From: Chitinophagaceae bacterium
Lineage (GTDB): Bacteria; Bacteroidota; Bacteroidia; Chitinophagales; Chitinophagaceae
DNA: 5,507 bases
Direction of reading: 5' to 3'
Assembly: GCA_021323155.1 (NCBI GenBank)
Contig: JAJTCI010000175.1
Span: 1 to 5,507, forward strand
Shown piece by piece: positions 1-5,507 of the stretch. Both the position numbers and the translations under genes were made by a program. How positions within the stretch are numbered: position 1 is the stretch's first letter; each line of letters starts with the position of its first letter. The notes beneath the pieces were generated by a model. The model was not told the origin of the DNA. It made no database searches and worked only from the letters and a program-made list of their open reading frames with translations.

Positions 1-300
1 GAGCAATAGAGCGCCTTCGCAGGCAGCGAGGGCCCGGCTCACTTCGTAGCTGAAGTCAACGTGACCCGGAGTATCAATGAGATTGAAAATGTAGTTTTTT
101 CCTTTGTTGGAATACTGCATCTGGATGGCGTGGCTCTTGATGGTGATGCCTTTTTCGCGTTCCAGGTCCATATCATCGAGTACCTGGTTCATCATATCTC
201 GCTCGCCGATCGTATGGGTATGTTCTAAAAGCCTGTCAGCCAGTGTGCTCTTGCCATGGTCAATATGGGCTATGATGCAGAAGTTCCTAATGTGTTGCAT
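1..300 (-). CDS. lepA: Elongation factor 4 (LepA), N-terminal 100 codons, cut by the window edge
   Basis: Ribosome-associated translational GTPase (EF4/LepA) acting in the cytoplasm; the family is linked to back-translocation or ribosome assembly and fidelity under stress. Only the start of the GTPase domain is present; full-length LepA is about 600 residues. Visible motifs are the G1 P-loop AHIDHGKS (residues 11-18), the G2 region with EREKGITIK (47-55, T53 being the switch I threonine) and the G3 motif DTPGH (76-80). The combination NFCIIAHIDHGKSTLADRLLE-like opening plus MDLEREKGITIK separates LepA from TypA/BipA and EF-G. The ATG at 300-298 is the only start in the expected position, since family members begin a few residues before the IRNFCIIAH block. 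There is no obvious Shine-Dalgarno sequence. It follows the glycosyltransferase gene by 58 bases with no terminator between them, so read-through is possible. The frame is open to the edge with no sign of damage. Confidence 0.96.
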   Translation of the reverse strand, partial: MQHIRNFCIIAHIDHGKSTLADRLLEHTHTIGERDMMNQVLDDMDLEREKGITIKSHAIQMQYSNKGKNYIFNLIDTPGHVDFSYEVSRALAACEGALLL

Positions 301-308
301 AAGAGCTG

Positions 309-316
309 CAAAGATA
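309..316 (-). promoter_or_regulatory. Possible Bacteroidota -7 promoter element upstream of lepA
   Basis: On the minus strand the sequence TATCTTTG matches the Bacteroidota sigma-A -7 consensus TAnnTTTG exactly, ending eight bases before the lepA ATG. A TTG that could act as the -33 element lies about 30 bases upstream, longer than the usual 19-21 base spacer, so the promoter is incomplete by consensus. If used, transcription would begin within a few bases of the start codon and give an almost leaderless lepA mRNA. This is inference from an 8-base match and may be chance. Confidence 0.25.
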
Positions 317-358
317 TTGTGCCAGAGGGATTTTGAGGGGATTTAACAAGTTGATTTA

Positions 359-1522
359 TCAAGGTTTTGCATAACGCTCGTATAGCGACGCAAACTGTTT
401 TCCAACCACTTCGAAAGCGTATTTGTCCCTGGTGATGCGCACGATCGCCGCTTTATCGAAGGAATGGTCCCTATTAATGATTTTCAGCATACGACCAGCG
501 AGGGCCGCGGGATTGTGCAATGGAACCTTGAAACCTGTGACGCCTTCCTGCACATTCTCATTGAAAACGGGAAAATCGCTTACGATCACCGGTACTCCAC
601 AGGCGTTGGCTTCTACGATCACACATCCGAATGTCTCGTAATTGGAATATAGGATAAGCGCATCGGCCACAGCTATCAGCCCGCTCAATGCGTCTTGTGG
701 CACTTCGTGTTCGAAAATGATCTCGTTTTCCAACCCCAGCGCCTGTACCCGCCCGCGGTAAAAATCGTTTACCGGTGCGACAACGACCAGTTGAAACCGA
801 TTGCCACCGGACTTTAGTATTGTACAAGCCTGTATGATCTCATCAAAGTTCTTTTGAGAAGAGAGCGTGGACACGTGAATAAAGGTGGCGATGGTCTCGT
901 GGTATTCGCGTGGAACGAAAACGGACATGTCAACCAGGTTAGGAATCACTGAGTGGCTTTGATGCGGAAAGCGCTTTCTTATCTGCGCCGACAAGTATTC
1001 TGACACGGTAGTGACATGCACCGCCGCGTTGAAAATTTTCTTTAGCTGTCGTTTCTGAAATCCACCCAGTTTTTCGAATTCGTGCGCGGCTTGCGGCAGA
1101 TAGCCTGTCCATTGCTCGGAAGCCAGCAAAGGCAGGTTGTATCTCTCCGATTGTTTCAATGCAAACCAGGCATGGCGAATCAATACATGCGCGTGGACCA
1201 GTGCCGGAAGGCCATGTGCGGCAACGATAGCACGGAAACCTTTATAAAGGCAACGTGCCTGCATCCAAACGGAAGCGAGCTTTTCAGCAGGCGCAACAGG
1301 CAGGCGGGAAGAATAGTAGTAAACGAAAGTCTCATAATGTTCGTTGTGCTCACAGTGCTCAAGGACAACCTGGCCAAAAGGCAGATCATTATCCTTTACC
1401 ACAAAGAGCGCCCTGACCGGGAAAAACAAAGAGGCTGCGCGCGCGTGCCGTTCGATGAAATCGCCTGTCAGGAAATTCACTTTGGATGGGTACCATCCAG
1501 GTATCAGGAGAACGTACTTCAT
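359..1522 (-). CDS. GT4-family (GT-B fold) glycosyltransferase
   Basis: Probable retaining glycosyltransferase of family GT4, transferring a sugar from a nucleotide-sugar donor onto a growing surface glycan or lipid-linked acceptor at the cytoplasmic membrane face. It has 387 residues, normal for the family. The N-terminal Rossmann half opens with YVLLIPGWYPSK (3-14), and ASEQWTGY (134-141) matches the SExWTGY-type acceptor-side motif. The linker/donor half shows IPNLVDMSVF (193-202), VSTLSSQKNFDEII (217-230, K224 in the usual phosphate-contacting place) and the hallmark E-x7-E signature ETFGCVIVE (E296, E304), followed by the typical NACGVPVIVSD and EGVTGF segments. No signal peptide or membrane helix is seen. 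Its ATG overlaps the flippase stop as ATGA (1522-1519), implying translational coupling and a shared pathway. The sugar and acceptor cannot be told from sequence. The plus-strand open frame at 1082-1657 across this gene is a shadow. Confidence 0.94.
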   Translation of the reverse strand: MKYVLLIPGWYPSKVNFLTGDFIERHARAASLFFPVRALFVVKDNDLPFGQVVLEHCEHNEHYETFVYYYSSRLPVAPAEKLASVWMQARCLYKGFRAIVAAHGLPALVHAHVLIRHAWFALKQSERYNLPLLASEQWTGYLPQAAHEFEKLGGFQKRQLKKIFNAAVHVTTVSEYLSAQIRKRFPHQSHSVIPNLVDMSVFVPREYHETIATFIHVSTLSSQKNFDEIIQACTILKSGGNRFQLVVVAPVNDFYRGRVQALGLENEIIFEHEVPQDALSGLIAVADALILYSNYETFGCVIVEANACGVPVIVSDFPVFNENVQEGVTGFKVPLHNPAALAGRMLKIINRDHSFDKAAIVRITRDKYAFEVVGKQFASLYERYAKP

Positions 1523-2838
1523 TTCGAGAAGTTGAGTTTCCTGAATTGTTGTTTGAGTAAATGCCAGTCAGACCTACGTGGCACAAAAAAATCAGAGAGT
1601 GTCACCTGGTATTCCTTCCGGAATTTGCTTAACAGGAAGAACATATACGCGCAGTAAGCGATGGAACTGATGCCGGCAGCGGCGATCATACCGTAGCGAT
1701 AAGTAAGGAAATAATTACCGACCAATACGATCACCACTGATAATAAACCACCATAGATATTGATCTTGACGTTTCCTTTCCCGGAAAAGTAAGCGGCTAG
1801 GAGCACCATTACCGTCAGCGCCCAGATACCAGGCAGGATGAGGATTGTTGGCCAGTACATTTTATCGAACGTAGGCCCATACACGAATGGAAATAACCAT
1901 TGGCCCACCGCCGCGACAATAACAAGTAGCAAGGCGTACACTACTACGAATCCGCGCGAAAGCACCGCCAAAGTGTTGCGGACGGTTTCCCGGTCAACCT
2001 CAGAGGCGGTCTGGGGAAAGATAGCGCTCGCGATGATCTGGGGGAGGATGAGCAGCATTTGTCCGTGTTTGGAAACCTGGATGTAGTTCCCGAGGTCGGA
2101 TCCATCCGGGGAAGAAGCAGGGCTGTGACGTACAAACCAGTAATCTACGCGGTACACAAGAAAGAAAACAAGGTTGGCAGCCAACGCAAGGAAAGCATAA
2201 CGAAACAATAAGCGGTTTTCATCCCGGGAAGGAAAGCCGATGTGTTGCCAGCTGCGGTGCCTGATGATGTAGGCCAACAGCAGGGAGACACCCACCACGA
2301 TAAAAAATAAGAAATAGGTATACAGCACCTCATTGACGTGCAGCCCAAACCGGTCAGCGAAGAATATACAAGCGACCAGGACAATATTCAGGATGACCAT
2401 TATGAGATTCGGAAGGAAAAAGTTCCGCTCCGCATAAAACAAGGCAGCAAAAAAATTCAATAAGAGGATGCCACTGATATAACTCACCGCGTAGAATACG
2501 TATTGATCCCGGGTAATATCGCTTTCGTTCTTGATCTCACCGAAGTAAAGGTTGATTGAGAGGGCGATAATGACCGCCACGAAAACCGACCATGTGAGGG
2601 ACAGCCATGCAAGCTTATGATGACTGATCCGTTTATTGGATGCGTAATACGTGACGGCCGATTCCATGCTAAAACTGGCCACGAGCAGCAGCAAACTGAA
2701 CCAGTATGTAAGATAGTATACCCATCCAGCCCCGCTCGCCTTGAGGTAACGGGAAAGAACGATGTTTAGAAGCAGGATGGTAAAGAAGTATATCCCACGC
2801 CACACCAGGCTTTGCATTAACAACCTGTGAAAATTCAT
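1519..2838 (-). CDS. Wzx-like polysaccharide flippase (oligosaccharide/lipid-linked glycan translocase)
   Basis: Integral inner-membrane protein of the MOP (MATE/PST/Wzx) exporter superfamily, expected to flip an undecaprenyl-linked glycan from the cytoplasmic to the periplasmic face. It has 439 residues with about 12 hydrophobic helices, at roughly 13-30, 42-58, 80-98, 117-137, 144-162, 172-191, 213-235, 258-276, 293-316, 331-351, 362-380 and 384-404. The start of the second half, RVDYWFVRHS (230-239) followed by LGNYIQVSKHGQ (249-260) and ILPQIIASAIFPQ, resembles the conserved helix-7/8 region of Wzx-type proteins. The C-terminus is a basic cytoplasmic tail. The ATG at 2838-2836 is followed at once by the usual LLxQSLVWRG-type first helix, supporting this start. 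Its stop overlaps the glycosyltransferase ATG by four bases. The gap to the upstream hemerythrin gene is 56 bases. The transported substrate is unknown; assignment to the superfamily is strong, to a named Wzx is not. Confidence 0.94.
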   Translation of the reverse strand: MNFHRLLMQSLVWRGIYFFTILLLNIVLSRYLKASGAGWVYYLTYWFSLLLLVASFSMESAVTYYASNKRISHHKLAWLSLTWSVFVAVIIALSINLYFGEIKNESDITRDQYVFYAVSYISGILLLNFFAALFYAERNFFLPNLIMVILNIVLVACIFFADRFGLHVNEVLYTYFLFFIVVGVSLLLAYIIRHRSWQHIGFPSRDENRLLFRYAFLALAANLVFFLVYRVDYWFVRHSPASSPDGSDLGNYIQVSKHGQMLLILPQIIASAIFPQTASEVDRETVRNTLAVLSRGFVVVYALLLVIVAAVGQWLFPFVYGPTFDKMYWPTILILPGIWALTVMVLLAAYFSGKGNVKINIYGGLLSVVIVLVGNYFLTYRYGMIAAAGISSIAYCAYMFFLLSKFRKEYQVTLSDFFVPRRSDWHLLKQQFRKLNFSK

Positions 2839-2894
2839 TAATCAGTTTTGGCTGCGGCTAAAATACGATTAGTTTAAGTACCAGCTGGCGTGGA

Positions 2895-3368
2895 TCACTC
2901 CCAGAAGCGCACCGGGTAATTCATGCAGTTACCGTCGCGTTCATCAGCAAGCAACCGGCCGATTCCAGCGCGTTGTTCGATAGAGATGGTTTTTTCGATC
3001 AGTGGAAACAGTATCCTTTCTTCGAAGCGGATATGCATCTCCAGGCTTTTCTGAAGTTCATCGATCGCATCGGAGGTGGCGTTGAGCGAAATCTCGTTTA
3101 TGATGTTACGAAGTTCATGGTGTTCGTCTACCATCCGGTCGATGTCTTCCGCCAGGTCGGGATAACCACGTTTCAGGGGTATCAGGTAATTCTCCTCGAG
3201 TTCGAAATGGTGGCTGAGGTCTTTGAACCAAAACCACTGGATGAATTCGCGCATGACGTCCGAGTCCGCCCCGAGTTTCAATCCTTTCTTCAATAAAAGG
3301 CAGAACAGCAGGCCGTTGTGGTGCTGCCGGGATAATGGCTGCAATTCCTGTGTTCTTGTTACCGGCAT
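2895..3368 (-). CDS. Hemerythrin-domain (HHE) protein
   Basis: Cytoplasmic 157-residue four-helix-bundle protein of the hemerythrin/HHE cation-binding family, expected to bind a non-heme di-iron centre and so to sense, store or detoxify O2, NO or iron. Candidate ligands are all present and in order: H16 or H17 in SRQHHNGL, H54 and E58 in HHFELEE (H-x3-E), H83 or H84 in DEHHEL, and H112 and E116 in MHIRFEERILFP (H-x3-E). The length fits a single stand-alone domain; there is no signal peptide, membrane helix or attached signalling domain. The ATG forms a TAATG junction with the tpiA stop (one-base overlap at 3368), so the two are probably cotranscribed and translationally coupled. Nothing in the sequence fixes the physiological ligand. 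The role in relation to glycolysis is unknown; co-regulation with oxygen supply is only a guess. The plus-strand frame at 2973-3296 is an antisense shadow. Confidence 0.93.
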   Translation of the reverse strand: MPVTRTQELQPLSRQHHNGLLFCLLLKKGLKLGADSDVMREFIQWFWFKDLSHHFELEENYLIPLKRGYPDLAEDIDRMVDEHHELRNIINEISLNATSDAIDELQKSLEMHIRFEERILFPLIEKTISIEQRAGIGRLLADERDGNCMNYPVRFWE

Positions 3369-4129
3369 TATTTCAACGCGTTGATAATTTTTACAAATTC
3401 CGCGGCATCCAGGGAAGCGCCACCGACAAGCCCGCCATCGACATCGCGACGGGAAAACAGTTCAGCCGCGTTATTTCCTTTGACGCTACCGCCATACAAA
3501 ATTGAAATATTTTCCGCAATGCTGTCCCCGAATTTAGCAGACAAGTGGCTGCGAATAAATGCGTGCATTTCCTGCGCCTGGTCGGCCGAAGCGGTTTTAC
3601 CGGTCCCTATTGCCCAGATGGGCTCGTAAGCAATGACGATGTGTTGCAGCTGTTCAGCTGACAGGTGAAAGAGTGATTCTTCCAGCTGTTTGCCGACGAA
3701 TACGTTTTGTGTTCCCGCCTCCCGGATGTCCAGTGGTTCCCCGCAACAAAAGATGGGTTGAATACCCGTTTCCAGGCAGATATCAATCTTTTCCGCCAGC
3801 AACTGGTTGCTTTCGTTGAAGTACTCCCGGCGTTCAGAGTGTCCGATGATCACGCAGGGAATGTTCATTGAATTCAACATCTCGACGCTCACCTCGCCGG
3901 TATATGCCCCTGACCTTTTATTGGAGCAGTTTTGTGCCGCAACCATTACATTGGCCCGACCGCTCATTCTTTCATTTGCCAACTGGAGATAAGGAAACGG
4001 CACGGCGAAGATGGCCAGTTGATCCTGTTTCAATTGGTGAGGGGTTGCTAAAAGCTCGTCGAACAATTTCTCAGCCTGCTGGTAAGTAAGGTTCATCTTC
4101 CAGTTCGCGGCGGCAATTTGTTTTCTCAT
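3368..4129 (-). CDS. tpiA: Triosephosphate isomerase
   Basis: Glycolytic and gluconeogenic enzyme interconverting dihydroxyacetone phosphate and glyceraldehyde 3-phosphate in the cytosol, a TIM-barrel homodimer. Using the ATG at 4129-4127 the protein has 253 residues, the normal size. All catalytic residues are visible: N9 and K11 in AANWKMN, H97 in GHSERR (96-101), and the general base E169 in YEPIWAIGTGK (168-178), which leads into the mobile loop 6. The phosphate-binding YGGSVK (212-217) and DGGLVGGASL (231-240) segments are intact. The frame is open 10 codons further, to an ATG at 4159-4157, but those residues (MPILKDNSIQ) overlap the end of the upstream gene and are not typical of the family, whereas MRKQIAAANWKMN is. 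The chosen start lies 10 bases after the upstream stop. Its stop overlaps the hemerythrin gene ATG by one base. No oddities were seen. Confidence 0.98.
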   Translation of the reverse strand: MRKQIAAANWKMNLTYQQAEKLFDELLATPHQLKQDQLAIFAVPFPYLQLANERMSGRANVMVAAQNCSNKRSGAYTGEVSVEMLNSMNIPCVIIGHSERREYFNESNQLLAEKIDICLETGIQPIFCCGEPLDIREAGTQNVFVGKQLEESLFHLSAEQLQHIVIAYEPIWAIGTGKTASADQAQEMHAFIRSHLSAKFGDSIAENISILYGGSVKGNNAAELFSRRDVDGGLVGGASLDAAEFVKIINALK

Positions 4130-4139
4130 CTGAATTGAA

Positions 4140-5273
4140 TTATCCTTTAAAATGGGCAAAGATATAGGCTAGCATTTTCTCTTCCCCTGCGGAAAGCTGG
4201 CTGCCTTTCAGTGCCTTCCAGTTATTTATGTGTTGGATCGCCTTTTGGGGGTCGTAATTACCTCCTGTTTCACTACCCCAGCTGAAATTACCGATGCGTT
4301 TGGGGAGTAGTTCATTTCCGAAGATGTTACAGGAAACGCCGAACATTGAGCCGGTGTTGATTGAGCTGTTGATGGCGGTCCGCGTGTAGTCGCCCATGAT
4401 CACGCCACATTTCTTTCCTACTGTCTCGTTCGATTCCTTATCAAAATCCCACATGCAGATATCCCCCGCGCTGTTCTTCAGGTTACTGTTACTTGTGCCC
4501 GCGCCGAGGTTGCACCATTCCCCGATCACCGAGTGGCCAAGGTAACCGTCATGTCCTTTGTTGGTATTGCCAAATAATACGCTGCTCCTGATCTCGCCGC
4601 CCAAGGTGCAGCCAGGCCCCGCAGTGGTAGCGCCATATATTTTCGTCCCCATTTTCACCACTGATCCTTCACCGATCGCAAAAGGTCCGCGGATGAAACA
4701 GCCTTCCATGATGGTAACATTCTTACCGATGTAGATGGGGCCTTCGGCAGCATTTAACACGACGTGTTCGACCACGGCGCCTTCTTCTATCACTACCTGG
4801 CTAGAGTTGATGATATGGGTTGATTCAGAGGTTTGAAAACCGAGCCGGCGCTGGCGGAACCACTCAAACTGTTCGCGCAGGATCTCGTCATTCCATTGAA
4901 ATACCTGCCAGGGATATTCCAGTCTCCGCCTGCCGTTCACCAGCGTTGTTGTTCCACCTGTTTTATTGCGATAAGCAATTAGCGTGTTTGTTTCATCTGT
5001 CAGCGATTCCCCTGCCTGGAGGGCTTTTACTTTTTCAGGGAGCCCATACATAGGCAACACGGCGGCATCGATATAGGTATGATCCCCGGGAGTAATAGCC
5101 TGGTAAAGTGGCTGCAGGTAATCATCGGTCTTTACAAATACCTCTTCGTCCAGCATTTTCTCCCACCATTCTTTTAAAGTGACGATGCCAATGCGGATAT
5201 CAGCGACCGCCCTTGTATATGTGAGCGGGTACAATTTCTTTCGTGCAGCGGTATCGAAGAGAACATAACTCAT
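4140..5273 (-). CDS. GlmU-family putative sugar-1-phosphate nucleotidyltransferase/acetyltransferase (Bacteroidota alternative GlmU type)
   Basis: A 377-residue two-domain protein resembling the Bacteroidota 'alternative GlmU' family, proposed to make UDP-N-acetylglucosamine or a related nucleotide sugar for peptidoglycan, LPS and glycans. The N-terminal part (about 1-150) has the conserved opening VLFDTAARKKLYPLTYTRAV followed by ADIRIGIVTLKEWW, but lacks the classical LAAGxGTRM nucleotide-binding loop of true GlmU. From about 155 to 330 it shows hexapeptide repeats of a left-handed beta-helix (for example GPIYIGKNVTIMEG, GPFAIGEGSVVKMG, AGPGCTLGGEI). The segment GHDGYLGHSVIGEWCNLGAGTSNSN (about 240-264) parallels the GlmU acetyltransferase active site, with H241 in the place of the catalytic histidine. 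The ATG at 5273-5271 gives the family-typical N-terminus. It is the first gene of the visible minus-strand group, 10 bases before tpiA. The family is confident; the exact substrate and whether both activities exist are not. Confidence 0.92.
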   Translation of the reverse strand: MSYVLFDTAARKKLYPLTYTRAVADIRIGIVTLKEWWEKMLDEEVFVKTDDYLQPLYQAITPGDHTYIDAAVLPMYGLPEKVKALQAGESLTDETNTLIAYRNKTGGTTTLVNGRRRLEYPWQVFQWNDEILREQFEWFRQRRLGFQTSESTHIINSSQVVIEEGAVVEHVVLNAAEGPIYIGKNVTIMEGCFIRGPFAIGEGSVVKMGTKIYGATTAGPGCTLGGEIRSSVLFGNTNKGHDGYLGHSVIGEWCNLGAGTSNSNLKNSAGDICMWDFDKESNETVGKKCGVIMGDYTRTAINSSINTGSMFGVSCNIFGNELLPKRIGNFSWGSETGGNYDPQKAIQHINNWKALKGSQLSAGEEKMLAYIFAHFKG

Positions 5274-5445
5274 GGAAGAAATTTCAATGAAGGTAACCAG
5301 TGACGTTGAAACTTAGGGAAACGGATAGTATTTAGCGGTGGTTCCCGGGACCTGCGGGACTGGAAGTCCCCTAGAACAGTTGAACGGTGATGGGGTATGT
5401 CCTGGAAGCAACAGAATAGAACTGCAGGGAGCGGATTAAAAGCAT
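5274..5445. other. Intergenic leader region upstream of the GlmU-family gene
   Basis: This stretch of about 170 bases between the right-edge terminator and the GlmU-family start holds no credible gene. The open frame on the minus strand from 5461 to 5270 begins inside the terminator stem, has no family resemblance and overlaps the real start, so it is rejected. Because a minus-strand terminator sits just upstream, the promoter for the GlmU-family/tpiA group should lie here. I found no good TTG-N19-21-TAnnTTTG match on the minus strand. A GC-rich stem-forming segment is listed separately. Confidence 0.5.
5343..5370. repeat. Clustered short inverted repeats in the leader of the GlmU-family gene
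   Basis: Two adjacent dyads are present: the 8-base palindrome TCCCGGGA (5343-5350), and a perfect 6-base stem GGGACT (5356-5361) with AGTCCC (5365-5370) around a 3-base loop. GGGAC also occurs twice, nine bases apart (5347-5351 and 5356-5360), so GTCCC at 5366-5370 could pair with either copy, giving mutually exclusive folds. No T-run follows on either strand, so this is not an intrinsic terminator. It could be a leader hairpin, an operator, or chance in a GC-rich patch. Confidence 0.4.
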
Positions 5446-5479
5446 AAAAAAATCCCGCCATTGGCGGGATAAAAAAAAA
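5446..5479 (-). terminator. Rho-independent terminator of an upstream minus-strand gene
   Basis: The sequence contains a perfect 8-base stem ATCCCGCC (5452-5459) and GGCGGGAT (5463-5470) with loop ATT, six of the eight pairs being G-C. On the minus strand the stem is followed by a run of T (complement of the A-run 5446-5451) and preceded by another T-run (complement of 5471-5479). On the plus strand the stem is followed by A residues, so it works only leftward. It would end transcription from a gene lying beyond the right edge and insulate the GlmU-family group. Confidence 0.85.
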
Positions 5480-5485
5480 TCAACT

Positions 5486-5507
5486 ATGAAAAGCGGTAAT
5501 ATTATTT
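5486..5507 (+). CDS. Possible start of a plus-strand gene at the right edge (seven codons)
   Basis: An ATG at 5486-5488 opens a frame reading MKSGNII to the window edge. It is preceded by an A-rich stretch (5471-5479), a common translation-initiation context in Bacteroidota. Against it, the minus-strand terminator immediately left suggests a gene arriving from the right on the other strand, and that strand also has an open frame ending in TGA at 5482-5480 (last residues ITAFHS). The two readings overlap, so at most one is likely real. Too little sequence is present to decide or name a product. Confidence 0.2.

Noticed and set aside
351..362. Inverted repeat TTGAT-TT-ATCAA spanning the glycosyltransferase stop
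   Set aside because: The stem is only five A/T-rich pairs with a two-base loop and no T-run follows, so it is not a credible terminator.
1082..1657. A 191-codon plus-strand open frame across the glycosyltransferase and the flippase end
   Set aside because: It lies antisense to two well-supported genes, crosses their junction, and its protein shows no domain-like pattern. It is a shadow frame.
2839..2894. A possible promoter (TATTTTAG, minus strand, 2865-2858) ahead of the flippase
   Set aside because: It departs from the TAnnTTTG consensus at one key base and has no TTG at a proper distance. An internal promoter remains possible but cannot be supported.
2973..3296. A 107-codon plus-strand open frame antisense to the hemerythrin gene
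   Set aside because: It lies entirely within a gene with intact metal ligands on the other strand, and the frame lacks any recognisable motif.
4130..4159. An upstream ATG that would extend triosephosphate isomerase by ten residues
   Set aside because: The added residues overlap the end of the preceding gene and do not match the family N-terminus, while MRKQIAAANWKMN does.
5270..5461. A 63-codon minus-strand open frame before the GlmU-family gene
   Set aside because: Its ATG falls inside the terminator stem, it overlaps the GlmU-family start, and its composition is not protein-like for this genome.

Overview
The window looks like an ordinary chromosomal stretch from a member of the Bacteroidota, most likely a Chitinophagaceae-type organism. 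The reasons are the noncanonical GlmU-family protein typical of that phylum, the style of the hemerythrin and glycosyltransferase proteins, the absence of strong Shine-Dalgarno sequences, and the moderate base composition. The assignment to family level is inference. No mobile element, CRISPR array, tRNA or rRNA was seen.

All six recognisable genes lie on the minus strand, so transcription runs right to left. In that order they are: a GlmU-family sugar nucleotidyltransferase/acetyltransferase (5273-4140), triosephosphate isomerase tpiA (4129-3368), a hemerythrin-domain protein (3368-2895), a 12-helix Wzx-like polysaccharide flippase (2838-1519), a GT4 glycosyltransferase (1522-359), and the first 100 codons of lepA, translation elongation factor 4 (300 to the left edge). 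At the right edge a minus-strand intrinsic terminator (5446-5479) closes an unseen upstream unit. The roughly 170 bases between it and the GlmU-family gene should hold the promoter of this gene group, although no clear promoter was recognised there.

Spacing suggests two tightly coupled blocks. The first is GlmU-family/tpiA/hemerythrin, with a 10-base gap and then a one-base TAATG overlap. The second is flippase/glycosyltransferase, with a four-base ATGA overlap. The blocks are 56 bases apart, and lepA follows 58 bases later with no terminator between, so one long transcript is possible. Functionally the set mixes amino-sugar nucleotide precursor supply, central glycolysis, a di-iron O2/redox protein, and a minimal envelope-glycan assembly/export pair. 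lepA is a housekeeping translation GTPase.

Nothing here amounts to a clearly new system. The items most worth a second look are the isolated flippase/glycosyltransferase pair, the overlap of a complete-ligand hemerythrin with tpiA, the structured leader upstream of the GlmU-family gene, and the ambiguous right edge.
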